From assembly GCA_019914945.1 (NCBI GenBank), contig CM034103.1:9114001-9178000 (forward strand): 64,000 bases of DNA. Direction: 5' to 3'. The notes beneath the pieces were generated by a model. The model was not told the DNA's origin. It searched no databases and worked only from the letters and a program-made list of their open reading frames with translations. The position numbers and the translations under genes were made by a program. The stretch is from Typha latifolia. Taxonomy: Eukaryota > Streptophyta > Magnoliopsida > Poales > Typhaceae. Shown piece after piece: positions 25,064-37,240 of this stretch (positions are counted from its first letter, which is position 1; each line of letters starts with the position of its first letter).

Positions 25064-27043
25064 CCACTACTATTGTGCCAGAGTGTGGATCCATTGCCCC
25101 AGGAAGTAAGGGAGACTTCGTTGGTCGTTATGCACCACGAATCGCTGACCGATGAGGTATGGTCTTCATTTGGTGACAGCGTGGATAATGACTAGCATCT
25201 CTCACTCATAGGTAAACATCATCTGGTTCTTCATTGACAATGTCTTGCTCACGTGTGCCATCAACTGTCCTTCTTGCATGAGAACAGCTCCAATTCTAGT
25301 TCCTGACGCATCGCATTCCACCACAAAGAGTTTGGTAAAATCGGATAATGCCAAAAGTAGAGCAATGGTCATTGCCTTCTTCAACGCTTTAAAGGCCTTT
25401 GTTGCCACCTCGGTCCAACGAAACTCTCTTCTTTAATAGTGATGTCAAGGGAGCGACAATCTTGCTATAGTTGGTGATGAATCGACGATAATAGCTTGTC
25501 AATCCAAGGAAGCCCCGCAATTCTTTCGGTGTCTTTGAAATTTGCCACTGCACCATGTTTTGCACCTTGGCGGGATTGGCTTCCACTCCCGCCATTGAAA
25601 TAATGTGGCTAAGATACTTCACTTTTAGCTGGCCCTATAAGCATTTGAACTCCTTCACCTTCAACTCATTGTTCTTCCAAATTTACAACACTTCGCGAAG
25701 GAGAGTAAGATGCTCTTTCCATGAGCAGTTGTACACAAGGATGTTGTTGAAGAAGACTAGCACAAACTGCCTTAATAACACCCTACAGACATCATTCATA
25801 AAACCTTAGAAGGTGGAGGGGGCATTAGTAGAGTCCAAATGGCACGACTTTAATGCCTATCATGGGTGCAGAATGCAGTCTTGTGCATATTCTCGGGCCT
25901 CACACGGATTTGGTGGTACCCGGTTCACAATTCTAACTTTCTGAAGTAAGAGGCTCCCGAAAGCTCATCCAAGAGTTCTTCAATGACCGATATAGGATGC
26001 CTATCCTTTACCATGATGGCACTGAGTGCACGGTAATCAACACAAAAATGTCATGTCTCATCCTTCTTCCGCACTAAGAGCACTGATGAGGAGTAAGAGC
26101 TTCGACTCGGTTGGATGATTTCCTTGTCCAGCATCTCCTTAATAAATCTTGTGATATCCTCCTTTTGCACAAATGGGTACCTATAGGGCCACACACTGGC
26201 CGGTTCCGCTTTAGGAGTAATCTCAATGTGGTGGTCTTGGGGTCGAGCCGGCGGCATGCCGTGTGCCTCCTCAAACACCTCGCTGAATTCTTTTAGTAAG
26301 GTAGACAAATCAGTGGGTACTTCTTCTTCCTTTGCATGGCCTACTTGACTTTGGATTAGTTGCATTAAAAGCCCATGGCATCCAAACTTTGGCAGTCCCA
26401 CCATTGGTTGAAGTTGCGCTCCGAGCCACGGTCGAATTTCGTCTAACCGCACTTGTTTGCCACTTTGTTTGAAGTTCATCCATATCTCCGAGAAGTCAAA
26501 GGTCACCGGGCCTAAGCTTTGCATCCATTGCATCCCCAATACAATGTTGGTCCCTTGTAAGGCAAATGGGTGAAGATCCAAGGTGAAGACATTGCCCTGA
26601 ATCTTCAAAAGAATCCTCAAGCATATGCCATTTATTCGAAGCATCGTGCCATCTCCCAATGCTACATCAAATCTCGAAGTAGTGTCTATAGCCATCCCTA
26701 TCTTCTTGACCACTCACTCGTCCATGAAGTTGTGGGTGCTCCCGGTGTCGATAAGGATCCTCACCGTTTGATTCTTCACTGTGCCATCGACCCGCAACGT
26801 CTGAGGTGCATTGGCGCCGATGTAGGCATGCATGGATATCTCAGCGTGGATCTCCTCACTGCCCCTCCAATGCTTTATGGTCTCCGCCACATCCTCTAGT
26901 TCAGCTTCCATTATCTCCTCTTCTTTCACATCCTCTGCTTCATCCAACACCATCACAGTAGCTGTTGGTCGGACACATTTGTGCCCGGGGGTGAATCGCT
27001 CATCACAATAAAAAATATAGCTATTTTGCTCTTCTCTCTTCAA
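25060..27043 (-). pseudogene. Ty3 protease, reverse transcriptase and RNase H remnant
   Basis: 27043-26714 holds a zinc-knuckle-like FYCDERFTPGHKC and then the aspartic protease motif LIDTGSTHNF. 26713-26051 holds the protease C-terminal half (IVLGMQWMQSLGPVTFDF) and the start of RT (HHIEI..., YRYPFVQKEDI, SSSVLLVRKKD). After frameshifts the RT active site at ~25740-25752 reads FFNNILVY, so both catalytic Asp of the FDD box are Asn. [19 protein letters not shown] and [13 protein letters not shown] follow (25389-25622), then RNase H (FVVECDASGTRIGAVLMQ, 25202-25408). Not functional. Confidence 0.85.
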
Positions 27044-27239
27044 CTTGGGCTAGAGTAAGTCTCCTCATAGTAGTTTGGGAAGGTCCCTTTACTTCTAGTT
27101 GTGGTCGTGGAGGTATTCTTGCACCCGTTGCTCTCAGTGAAGGTGTCGACACATGATGTGTGGCTGCTATTTGCCGAAGCACTCCTTTATATTTCATGGT
27201 GCTCTACCCCCTTTTGCCGATTTCTGCAGCTCTCGAAGC

Positions 27240-28319
27240 TTCTCTTCCATCAATTGAGCTATTGTAAAAGCCTCCAACAACGTGGTTGGTCAGGCAATCT
27301 TCACTTTGGCTTGAATGTCCCATCGAAGGCCACTAATGAAGGTGCTCTTGAGTTGAGAATCCGACCAACCCTGCACTCGATTACTAACTCGCTCAAACTC
27401 CTCTTGATATGCTCTCACCATAGTCCTTTGAGTTAGCTTGGTAAGAGCAACCTAAAAATCCTCATAGTTGGAGGGTCCAAATCACGTCAGCAAACTCCTC
27501 CCACGATCGATAGGGTTGAGCTCGATTTGTGGCCTGGTACCATCGAATGGTGGTGTTTTTGAGGTGGAAGGATGCCAACAACACCTTTGGGCATTAGGTG
27601 TTCTTTGGTATTCAAAGAACTACTTTGTTCGATAAACTCAATCGAGTGGGTCTCCTCCATTGAAGGGTTGGAAGTTGAGGCGAACCCGTCCCTACACGAA
27701 TGCCTCGTTCTTCGTTTTCATGTCGGTTGGGCCTTCTTTTTCTTGGATTGAATCCATCATCTCTAGGATGGTGTCGTGGGGTCGTTGGTTCTTCATAATC
27801 CGCCCACTTGTCATCGTCACCGCGGAGTGATAGATCCGGTGCTTGGTCGCGGTGATGAACCGACGGTGGTACGTTGCGGTGAAAGACCAGTGGTGGTACG
27901 TTGCACCCTTCGGCCAATGTGGGCAACAAGGGCCTTCTAGCGTGTCCACACATGGGATCTTCATGGTCTTCCTCCCGCCTGGTATGGAATAGTGGAGGCA
28001 GTGTCCGTTGGCAAAAATGCGGTTCCCTTGGTGGTGCAGCCCTAGCTCGAGTAGGGAACTTGATCGCTGCCGTACCCCTTGGTGTGCCTAAGAGGGCTTG
28101 AGTCATGACTTCTATTGATTCTTGCATGGCTCATTGTGTCTCCATCATATCTGCAAACATCTTGATTAGATCTGAGTTAACCGTGGAGATCGTTGGAGAC
28201 GTCTCAATTGATAAGTTGGGGTTGGCATCCGATCTGATAATCTCTATGGCCTCTCCCTCAGCGGAGGTGCCTTCATTGGGTCTCATTGTCATGGATCTGG
28301 TGGTTGGCATGGTGGCCAA
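27240..28319 (-). pseudogene. Ty3 gag remnant
   Basis: The frame opens with Met at 28319 (MATMPTTRSMT...) and hits a stop at 28131. It resumes as a 171-codon Arg/His/Pro-rich stretch (27612-28127), then continues out of frame into a capsid-like part with RTMVRAYQEEFERVSN and TFISGLRWDIQAKV (around 27290-27430), typical of the retrotransposon gag domain. At least one stop and several frameshifts. Confidence 0.7.
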
Positions 28320-28324
28320 GGAAC

Positions 28325-28340
28325 GGTGGCTCTAATACCA
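28325..28340 (-). other. Primer binding site, initiator-Met tRNA
   Basis: On the minus strand the bases two positions beyond the LTR read TGGTATTAGAGCCACC, complementary to the 3' end of plant initiator-Met tRNA with one T/C difference from the common TGGTATCAGAGC. Confidence 0.85.
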
Positions 28341-28342
28341 TT

Positions 28343-29250
28343 TGTTATGGTCCAACATCCACTTCTCGATTTTGATCGATTGTAGAAAAGCAATCCATGT
28401 AGTCGAGGAAAAATATTCATCAGATATTCTATCATAGTCTGAATATTATGAAACTAAAGATGGTTGATTCGTAACTTCCTAATCTACATTTTTAGTATTT
28501 ATACCATTCATAGATTCTAACTACAACTAGGACGAAAATATGTAAATGTGGGGTGATGGTGGAGGTGACGGGTGGTTGTGATGATAATGTTAGGGAAGAT
28601 AATGGTGATGAGGGTGGATGGGTTGAACTGTTTATGAGATAAGGATAAAGAGGGAGAAGGGGCCAAGATCCCAAGGAGGAGGGAAGACTCGATAGACGAG
28701 GGAGGTTAGAAGATCATCGTCGTCGAGATGGCGCACAGCTAGGGCTTGAAGGAAGGGGAAGGAAGATTAGGGTAGAAAGGATAAAAAGGAGGTAGAACTC
28801 AATATTCATTCATCATAATATCCTTGGTCGCCATCCATACCTTAAGAGGCTAACTAAACAAGCCAAAAAAAAGATAATTATTAACCTTAGAAATAGTGAA
28901 TTCTCGTCGATCGCATTCAAACGAGGTCGAACGTGTTCGAACGGGGTCGAACATGTTCGAATGTGTATTTCACATTCTCTGCCGATGCGAACATATACAG
29001 GCGTTCACACACAGGCTCTCGAACATGGTCTGTGCGTTCGAACACACAAATTGTGTTTTTTGTCGATGTGAATGCCTACAAGCGTTTGCAAGGGCGTTCG
29101 AACGCACCCCTTAGGGAGTTCAAACGTGCATTCGAACATGATATACAGAATCCTTATTTTTTCTGAAATAAATAACTAAACACAATAAGAAAAGACTCCC
29201 ATAGGGTGTACCCATGCTCGAGACAACTCGGTGAAGTCCGAATCACATCA
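28343..29250 (-). repeat. 5' LTR of the Ty3 element (908 bp)
   Basis: This is the partner of 22609-23478. On the minus strand it runs from TGATGTGATTCGG to CCATAACA and is followed directly by the primer site. The U3 part (28900-29140) holds a cluster of TTCGAA motifs, more than in the 3' LTR. The TATA box seen in the 8.6-kb relative is reduced to TTAAGG here. Confidence 0.9.
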
Positions 29251-29997
29251 TATCCTACTTGGATGAAGGACTATGTTACTGTGGAAGGATTATTCGAGGA
29301 AGAAAATGAGCTCAACATGGCCCTAGTTGGTACTACAAATCCTATCGCTTATGAAGAGGCAGTCAAAAGCTCAAAGTGAAGATTGGTAATGGACTCAAAG
29401 ATCAATTCTACTAAGAATAATCAGACCTGAAAACTCATGGACCTGCCAGATGGAGCAAAAACTATTGGAGTTAAATGGATTTATAAACATAAGACACGTT
29501 TGGAGGCAAAAGGATACTTCCAATAGTAGGGAATTGATTTTATTGAAGTGAAGTGTTGGCCCCAATTGCTTGAATGGATACAGTATGGATGATTGTGGCA
29601 CTTGTAGCACATAGAGGTTGGAAGAATTTTTAGTTAGATGTCAAATCTATGTTTTTGAATGGTAAACTCAATGAGGATGTGTACATAGAGCAACCAAAAG
29701 GTTATGAAAAGAAGGGAAATGAGCATAAAGTCTACAAACTATACAAAGCTCTATAGTTTAAAATAAGCTCCAGAGCTTAGTTTAGCCGTATCAAATCTCA
29801 TTCCATCAAATGAAGGTTTTTGAAATGTCCAAATGAGCAAACTCTTTTCACCAAGAAGACTAGTGAAGGTAGAATACTAATTGTAAGTATCTAGTACCTA
29901 TGTTGATAACTTGATTTACACCGGCGATGATGAAGGTATGATGATTGATTTCAAGAATTCTATGATGAAAGTTTTGGCATGACTGACTTGGGGAAGA
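29251..29997 (+). pseudogene. Copia reverse transcriptase remnant, continued at 32577
   Basis: After the TATCC site the frame reads TWMKDYVTVEGLFEEENELN, the linker before copia reverse transcriptase. It is followed by GVKWIYKHK and a short, mutated RT core with DVKSMFLNGKLNEDVY and YVDNLIYTG. The expected YVDD has Asn at its fourth place. The frame is cut at 29997 inside GKM and resumes at 32577 with RLFLGIEVMQK. There are several stops and a loss of ~40 codons before DVKS. Confidence 0.65.
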
Positions 29998-32576
29998 TGT
30001 AACACCCCAAAATAAATAAAATAAAATAAAATAAAATAAAAAAACCTCTGACCGACGCACGTGCCGAGCACGTGCGTCGGCCTGTCAACCTGCCACCCTG
30101 CCCTCTTTCCTTTTCTTCTTCTTCTTCCCTTCCTTTGCCGTGCACGCCATCCTCCCCCCATCTCCCTCATCTCTTCTTTCCCTCACCGCAGCCCCTCCTT
30201 TCTCTTCTCTCTCCCTCGTGGTTCTTGAAAGACCCGCCGGCCGCCGAGCTCGCCGACCCCCTCCTAGTGCTTCCTTCCCCTCCTTCCTTTCTCCCCTTTC
30301 TCCTTCCCCTCCTCGGCCTCGTGCCGTGCCGGGGACCCATGCCGCCGCCGTCCCTGCGCTGCGCCGCCGGCCTCGTGCCGCGCCGCCGCAGCCCCGCGGC
30401 CCCACAACCTCGTGGGCGCTTCCCTCCGCCTCACCCTCCTTCCATCGGTAGTGGAAGGAGATGAGGTGGAGGGGTGGGGGTTAAACCCCACCCATTTTCC
30501 CCCCTTAGTGGGCTGCAGACCACTGCAGCCCACTAATCTGTTGGGGTGGGCTGCAGACCGCAGCCCACCAGCCCAGTCTGGGTGGGCTGCGGGCCGCAGC
30601 CCACCAAGACTCGGGTGGGCTGCAGGCCGCAGCCCACCTAGGCTCGGGTGGGCTGCAGGCCGCAGCCCACCTAGCCTTAGATCCGGGGTGGGCTGCAGGC
30701 TGCAGCCCATTAGCCCATTGTGGAGTGGGCTGCAGTCTGCAGCCCACTATTCCAACCTTGGTGGGCTGTGGCTGGGCCCCCAGCCCACCAAGGCCCTATT
30801 GCTTTGTGAGTTGGGTTTGGGCCTACCCTTTGCCTCTAGCCTAGCCCATTTTGGGGCCATTTGGACCCTATAACCCTGTTTATCATTTTCACCTATTTTG
30901 ATTAGCCTGATCCTTAATTTTGGGATAACATAAGATTCCTAGGATACCCTTGACTCGTACCAAACATAAATGTGCTAATAAGATAAGTAATTCTATTAGT
31001 TCGCTAATGACTTTACTTGCGTGAATTAATAGGATTGACACCGCGTGAGGAAGATTTTGGGATCCCGGACTAGCTGACGAGTTTTACCATACCGTGGAGA
31101 CCCCCCAGGCGAGTAGAGTTATACAAATCTAGCATAACATAATTACAGTCATTATCTGTGTAGGAAATGTCAGTATTAATGCATGCAGTTGGTACTCCCT
31201 ATTATATCTTTTGCATACGTAGTTATTTATAACCTGTTCATCATAGTATTATGAGAATGTTAATGTGACATCAACATTAGTATGATAATGCTTTACATGT
31301 GTCCGGTATGGTATACCATTGCATAGATGTATGATTGCTGTGAACGTAGAATGTAATGATCATGATGACTATAACATGCTTTATGCACTCATAAACACTG
31401 CACCACTTCCACCTATCATTAGTAGTCGAATTCTGACTAGGCAGTACCCCTACTCACTCAGCCCAAGGTTAAGGGTAGAGTGTATCTTATATGACTATAC
31501 TATTAGCGGCCTACACCTGAGGTCGGGAAGCCTGTGTGGCATTCAGGTAGTTATACTGCATAGTTAGGACTAGATTATGATGATAGAAGAACATAATTGT
31601 GAGGCGGGGATATATCTCTAGCGGTACCCGACGACGCAGGGTTAGGGCGTCTGTTGATGAGCCGACGGCTCCCGATTCTCCCACCGAGGGCGGTGATGAT
31701 TTAGAGAGAGTGAGATATGGGCTTACGACCGGGGTCCAGAGTCTGATGGCCACAGACAACCGGTCACATGTAGTGTCGCCATACACGTGTAGGTGACATT
31801 ACCGCTAGATGTGTATATATCCCCCTCGATGTATGAGATGATGGATGATTGTTTCTTAAGAGTATTTACCCTGTGTGGTGAATAGCTCGGTGAGCGATGA
31901 TAAGTATGATTATTGCCTTGGTAGACATGAGATGACTAAACTGCTATTTTATTGCTATGCATAATATGTAAAACCTATGATTGAGATGTGTATGAAAAGA
32001 GATTGTCTCAAGCTTTATATCTCGTGTGAACTTATCATAATACGTTTAGGATCTAGCATGTTCCTGTGGATAGTGATTGGTAATCTTTATCAATTGCATT
32101 GACTTAGTAAATTGTGGTAGGTCATTTCAATAAGCATATCGTTATCGTTAGCAAATATGGGCATACATTGGATATATACATGCGATGTCATTAATTTAGA
32201 TTGTATGAATCCTACTCGGGGGCCGTAAGCTCACCCCTCGTGGCGGTATTATTTCAGAGCTAGGGGACGCAGGTGCGGGTAGCGAGGAGTAGCCGCTTTT
32301 CTTTCCAGTACGTATATTAGTGTATTAAGCCCCTGCGAGGGTGTGATGATGACGTTGTATTTTCTTGGACTTTAGCATTGTATTTTGAATGTATATTTGG
32401 AAGGCTTGTTGTGGCCTGTGGACTTGTATCCGGACTCTTATAATTGAGTTTATTTATGGTGAAATTGTGCTGTTGTGTGCCTTGTGAAATCCTTGTACTG
32501 ACAGGTCATGTGATACACCGCGTGGGGGGATTTACCCACGCGGTTTACACGTGTATTTGGAGGTTTGGGTGTTTCA
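29998..32576 (+). mobile_element. 2.58-kb solo LTR of a chromovirus-like family
   Basis: It starts TGTAACACCCC and ends GTTTCA, with 5-bp duplications GAAGA at 29993-29997 and 32577-32581 inside copia reverse transcriptase, whose frame resumes after it. No primer site, gag or pol is present, so it is a single LTR. Landmarks of long Del/Tekay-type LTRs are visible: GTAAGCTCACCCC and TTATTTCAGAG near 32230, AAGCCCCTGCGAGG near 32330, and a GC-rich first 800 bp. A related but older LTR ends at 63315 and another starts at 63917. Confidence 0.75.
30507..30789. repeat. Array of eight hairpins (GGTGGGCTGC...GCAGCCCACC)
   Basis: Eight successive inverted repeats start near 30507, 30545, 30581, 30614, 30647, 30686, 30725 and 30760. 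Most have a 10-12 bp perfect stem and 3-5 nt loop. The first is AGTGGGCTGCAG, loop ACCA, and its exact reverse complement. Spacing is 33-39 bp. Long open frames across it in several frames are a by-product of GC-rich repetition, not genes. Confidence 0.9.
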
Positions 32577-32640
32577 GAAGATGAGGTTGTTCCTTGGCAT
32601 TGAGGTAATGCAGAAATTATATGGGATTTTCCTTGTAATT

Positions 32641-34118
32641 TATCTCTCATCCTTAATAAGATCTCATCCACAATAAAGAGACAAAGCATGCTCCCCTCGC
32701 TTCAGGAAATGCTGAAAAATTGATTGGATGTGACTAAATTTTTCGGCAAGATAAGTGAATATTTTATTATGAGTGCTTAATTTCAATTATTCACGAAGAT
32801 AATGAAGGAAAATCAATCATTGCCTTTGAGCAATTCTATAGGAATAATTCATTTTTTTCTTTGATGATCTATCCAATGTTAATGACATCAATATGAATTT
32901 TAGCAGCAAGAACCCAAGATAAATAGTTTTTCTCTCGAAGTGTATAAGCGTAACAAATTTCATTTTTGTAAGGTTTGCTATTGTCGAAATACTGTAATGA
33001 TCAAATGGTATCATTTTAGGATAAAATAAAAGATGCATAACTACATAAATTTTGAACTAGATTTTAATATCTCTAAGGAAATTAATAAGAGAAAGATTTT
33101 GACTTAATAAACTTGCAGAGTATTTAGCGCACATACCTTAATGTGGCGAAGAAGAAAAATGTTCCACGAATAATTAGAACCTCATGTTTTGTCGAGGAGA
33201 AAGAGGTGAACAATCTCATTCATTAAATAAAACTTCATGTCAACTTGCACCAAAGAAGAAAAGAAGTGGAGTATGGTGCTAATAACATTTTGTCAAATGA
33301 GGAATCGAGAAATTAAAGTACAACTAACTAGAAAATAAGACACGAGTACCAGAGCACAAGAGAGAGAAGAAGAATTACTCTTCTTAAGTTGTTTCTTCCC
33401 CCACATATTAAGTCCCTTTATATAAGTATATGAATTGGTAGCCTATGTGAGTACAAGTTTGTTGCGGTTCAGCCTAGCCTAACCAAGCCCAAGGAGGAGG
33501 AGGTGACCCATCTAGGTTAGTTTGGGCACACCTATTGAGCGGGGTGGATGCTTATTTTATTTATTTGCTTATGTATTTTAATTTCACCCCTATACTTTTG
33601 TTATTTGCTTTGGAGTCCTTAAGTCAACTTAGTCAACTCATTTGGTGTCGGTTGGTGTTGGGTTAGTTGCACCACTAGAGGGAGCCACCTATAAAAGGAT
33701 TGTGGTGCGGCCCTAAATTGATCATCTTTGGCATTTGATTGAATATAGACCACTAGCCATCTTCCTCCCCCATCCTCTCTCTCCCTTGGTACCCATGTCC
33801 AGCTCCTTCCCACGGTTGAGGGTAGACGCTTTTCCCTCCTTACTTCAACAAATCTTTGTCTGATTGGTCACCTCACTCTCCCTCCTCATCTACAAACCCT
33901 ACTTGTGATCTAAGCCTCCACCCTCACCATCTAGTTGACCTAGGCCTCCCTCCATTAACCACCACCTAAAATGCCATGCCGCCACCACTCCCAAAACGAT
34001 CTCCACTTTCATTAAAACCACTCTCACCTCTAATCTACCCATAAAAACCCCTATCGAGCCTACCTATTCTCCCCCTCGTTGGAGCTTGATATTAATTTGA
34101 GATCAAGTTGTAACAAGC
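32641..34118. other. Decayed retroelement sequence, partly LTR of the next element
   Basis: 32641-33400 is AT-rich with no recognisable protein and may be the lost 3' end of the copia element. From about 33450 the sequence changes to a mixed, CCTCCC-rich stretch that ends GTTGTAACA at 34115, directly before a tRNA primer site. This should be the 5' LTR of the Ty3 remnant that follows. Its left end could not be fixed and no second LTR copy was found. Confidence 0.4.
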
Positions 34119-37100
34119 TGGTATTAGAGCCAACAGTCCTTAGGCGCCTCCACAATGACACTAACCACTAGATCCATGGCGACATGAAGGAGAGAAGAAG
34201 AGGTGGAGCATCTGCGCGCTTAAAGGAGAAGACTCTTACACCTCCACCTGCGGGTGCCCTAGGGCAAGGAGACTGCACCCCCACAATGTCTTCTCGTCCC
34301 ACTGCCATCACGGACCCAAACATGAGATACTATTAAGGTCTATTGATGCTTTGGAACAAATCTTCTCTACTACCCTCACATAAACCATCGAAATCTTAAG
34401 TCAAACAATTGTGCAACATAATGTGGGGTTATTTTGGGTGATCCGAGAAGGGAAAATCGAGGACAAGAGCTAACCCCACCTCCCACACATGAACCACCAC
34501 ATACGGAGGGTGAGGCACTACTTGAATGACGTCCCTTGGCATCCCATTGGTAGTCCAAGATTTGGAGAGAGAGCCCACACATGAGTTGAGGCTAATGACC
34601 TGCACCGATGGGTGTAGTTTGAAGATGAAAAGGATGTCAATCCCTGAGTCGATATGGTCAATGAGAAAATCGAGGAGCTAAGAAAGAACATTGGAGGAAC
34701 CATGTATGGCCAAAGGAGCATCCATATTTAACTAGGGTTGGAGCAAGATTCGATCCCAATCGTGATACCGCCATCCGCGAGTGCGGCATTTGGTTAAAGT
34801 TTCCTAAGTTTCAAAGTGGAGATTAGGTTGATTGGCTCTACCGTGCCAAATAGTTCTTCATCTTCTAAAGCTCGACTGAGGACCAAAAGGTTCTCCTTGC
34901 ATCCTTCCACCTTGAGGATGCGGCATTACGGTGGTTTTGGTCGACCACCGTGCATAGGCTGATCAAAACGTGGGCAAAGTTTTACTGTTTGGTCTATAAA
35001 TGGTTTGGATCATCGAGCTATAAATACTTTCATGCTATTTTGATGAAGACAGTCCAAAAGATGATGGTGTAAGCTTATAAAGAAAATTTTGAGCGGGTGT
35101 CCAGCTAATGCACTCCACTATGGTCAGATATATAGCTCAAATTGACATTCATCGACGGCTTGTGAGAGGACATTCAAGCCAACATTCGAGCACTACAACC
35201 TTTGGATCTGGGGTGAGCCATCGAGGACACATTGCTCATGAAGGATAATCATCGAGCACTTAGAGGGCACTCAAGGCAACCATGGAGCAGGAGCCATAAC
35301 CGAAGTCGATGCATGCAACTAACAGCTCAATTTACTTGCCATGGATTCCTACAAGCCTAGATACAACTAAATAATTGCCACAATTTCGCACTTCTATCAA
35401 CATGAAGATAGCCTCTAGGATCCTTATGCGTAACACCTGCCTCAAGACAATGTTGTGGATAGCAAACTGATTTACTGATGTTGATCAATGGTGAGGCTAA
35501 GGAGTACATGCATTATGATGAGGTCGCTGTTGGTGATGAGCATGAGGATGAGTTGTAGCTAATGACAAAGGAGGAGTTAGACTTCGAGGAGATACAAGTA
35601 GGCATCTCATTATATGCCTACTGTAGAGCTACAACACTGTCTAAGACCGTATAGGTGAATAACATCATTAGGAAGCATATTATGCATATCCTCATTGACA
35701 CGGAAAGTATGCACAACTTTCTCGACGAACAGCTCGTTCGGAAGATCGGACTCACTTCTAAACTAATGGTGGGATTAGACATTACCATTCATGATGGCAT
35801 GACACTCCAAGATGACGGTATTTCTAATACTATTTAGGTGCAGGTCCAAGGGCATTCATTTGTCATAGACTTGCATCTGATTGCACTCCGAGGAGTGGAC
35901 GTCGTCTTAGGGACATGGTGGCTATAGAGCTTAGGGCCGATCACTTTTGATGTCGGCTAGATATGCCTTACCTTCAAGCACAACTGCAGGAGAGTGTAGC
36001 TTGATGGCATTCGACCGCACTATGGAGCATCTTTATAGCCACTTCTAGGTTTTTTGAGCACCACTAATCGGGGCTACTTGATGTAGTTGGCTCCTACTAA
36101 TCGTAAGGAGACATATAGGGCAAGTATAGCTAAGGATTTGGCTCATCTCCTATAGGAGTTTCAAATTCTCTTTGAGGAGTCGAAAGCATTACCTCTAGCA
36201 TGGGAGGCGAATCATTGCATTGAGATTATGCTAGGCATTAGAGCAGCAAACATGAGGTCGTATTGCTATTCTCACATTTAGAAAAAGGAGATTACTAGAT
36301 TGGCAATAGAGATTTGGAGTAGGGGATCATACAGCCTAGTCGGAGTGCTTATTCTTCACCCGTGCTGCTTGTGCGAAAGAAGAACGGGAGTTAGCAATTC
36401 TATGTAGAGTTTTCTTAGTTTGATAAGGTACTATCAATGCTTTGTTACTGGTTATGGAAAGATTATCACTCCGTTGATCACTTTATTAAGGAAGGATGAG
36501 TTCTTATAGGGAGATAAGGCCATGACAGCCTTTGAGGAGCACAAATCTATTATGACTATAGCCCATGTTCTTGCTTTGTTGGACTTCTGCAAGCAATTTG
36601 TCATCTAGTGTGATGCATCAAGGGTTGGTATAGGAGAGGTGTTGATATAGAAATGAAGACTAGTGGCTTACTTGAGCAAAGCAGTATCTGAGAGCTCAAG
36701 ACATTGTCCACTTATGAGGGTAGATGTTAACGATACTTCATGCGGTCACCAAGTGACGTCCTTACCTCATTAGATTTTTTTTTTATTCGTATGAACTAGT
36801 AGAGCCTTCTATATTTTTTTTGGGGCAGAGAGTACACACTTTGGCATAGCAAAGACAAGTCTTCAAGTTGATGGGATATAATTATAAGATGATGTACAAA
36901 AAGGGGACCGAAAATTGGGATATCGATGCCTTATCGTGCAACTTTGAGCCTATCGAGCTTACAACCTTCTCAGCTCTTATTTTTCCCTTCTTGGAGGGCT
37001 TGAGGTATGCAGGTATAGCTGACAATAATTAGTTTGAGCTGTTACAAGAGATTTTGGTTGACCTAAATTGTAATACCTAGCGTGTGACGAGCTGATCTTG

Positions 37101-37240
37101 AATAGTGGGTACATCTGCATGCCGGCGGACTTGAGGGCACGATGTTTTCTATTGGAGGACTTCCATGACACTCCAATATAGCAGGCCACAAAAGAGTGTT
37201 GAGGAACTACAAGCGAATGGCTCAAAGTTGTACCTAGGAG
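34119..37240 (+). mobile_element. Decayed Ty3/gypsy gag-pol remnant
   Basis: A primer site TGGTATTAGAGCCAAC (34119-34134) is followed by gag (KFPKFQSGD near 34807, FHLEDAALRWFW near 34908, TFIDGL near 35150). Protease is at 35655-35837 with LIDTESMHNF: the Gly of the DTG active site is Glu. Next come VDVVLGTWWL and SLGPITFD (~35900-35950), the RT start, then a jump that deletes most of RT to RYYQCFVTGYGKIITPL (~36430), and RNase H with CDASRVG (~36610). The wording is close to the element at 22609-29250, so they are related families on opposite strands. Many TAG/TGA stops. Confidence 0.75.

Larger units (their letters stand above)
22609..29250 (-). mobile_element. Full-length Ty3/gypsy retrotransposon, 6.6 kb, defective
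   Basis: Two LTRs (22609-23478 and 28343-29250) in direct orientation bound gag, protease, RT, RNase H and integrase remnants on the minus strand. The ends are TG/CA. The 5-bp target duplication TATCC is present at 22604-22608 and 29251-29255. The primer site at 28325-28340 matches initiator-Met tRNA. Domain order PR-RT-RH-IN is that of Ty3/gypsy. A final degraded stretch (EVLVS.MGQT..AT.ELE, about 23590-23640) resembles the end of a chromodomain, which would make it a chromovirus. Stops and frameshifts occur in all domains. Confidence 0.9.
20960..32700 (+). mobile_element. Broken Ty1/copia element carrying two nested insertions
   Basis: Copia coding remnants occur in three blocks that line up once later insertions are removed: 21001-22608 (gag, protease start, end of integrase), 29251-29997 (reverse transcriptase) and 32577-~32640 (next part of reverse transcriptase). 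The first gap is filled by a Ty3 element with TATCC duplication, the second by a 2.58-kb LTR with GAAGA duplication. I see no clear LTR of the copia element itself, and no RNase H region is left after 32640. Stop codons are frequent. Confidence 0.7.

Noticed and set aside
28325..28340. tRNA-like TGGTATYAGAGC sequences here and at 34119 and 51590
   Set aside because: These are retroelement primer sites next to LTR ends, not tRNA genes; no cloverleaf surrounds them.
30412..30873. 153-codon frame (and antisense frames at 30264-30747) over the hairpin array
   Set aside because: The frames arise from repeated GC-rich hairpins without stops in several frames, inside an LTR; no protein features.
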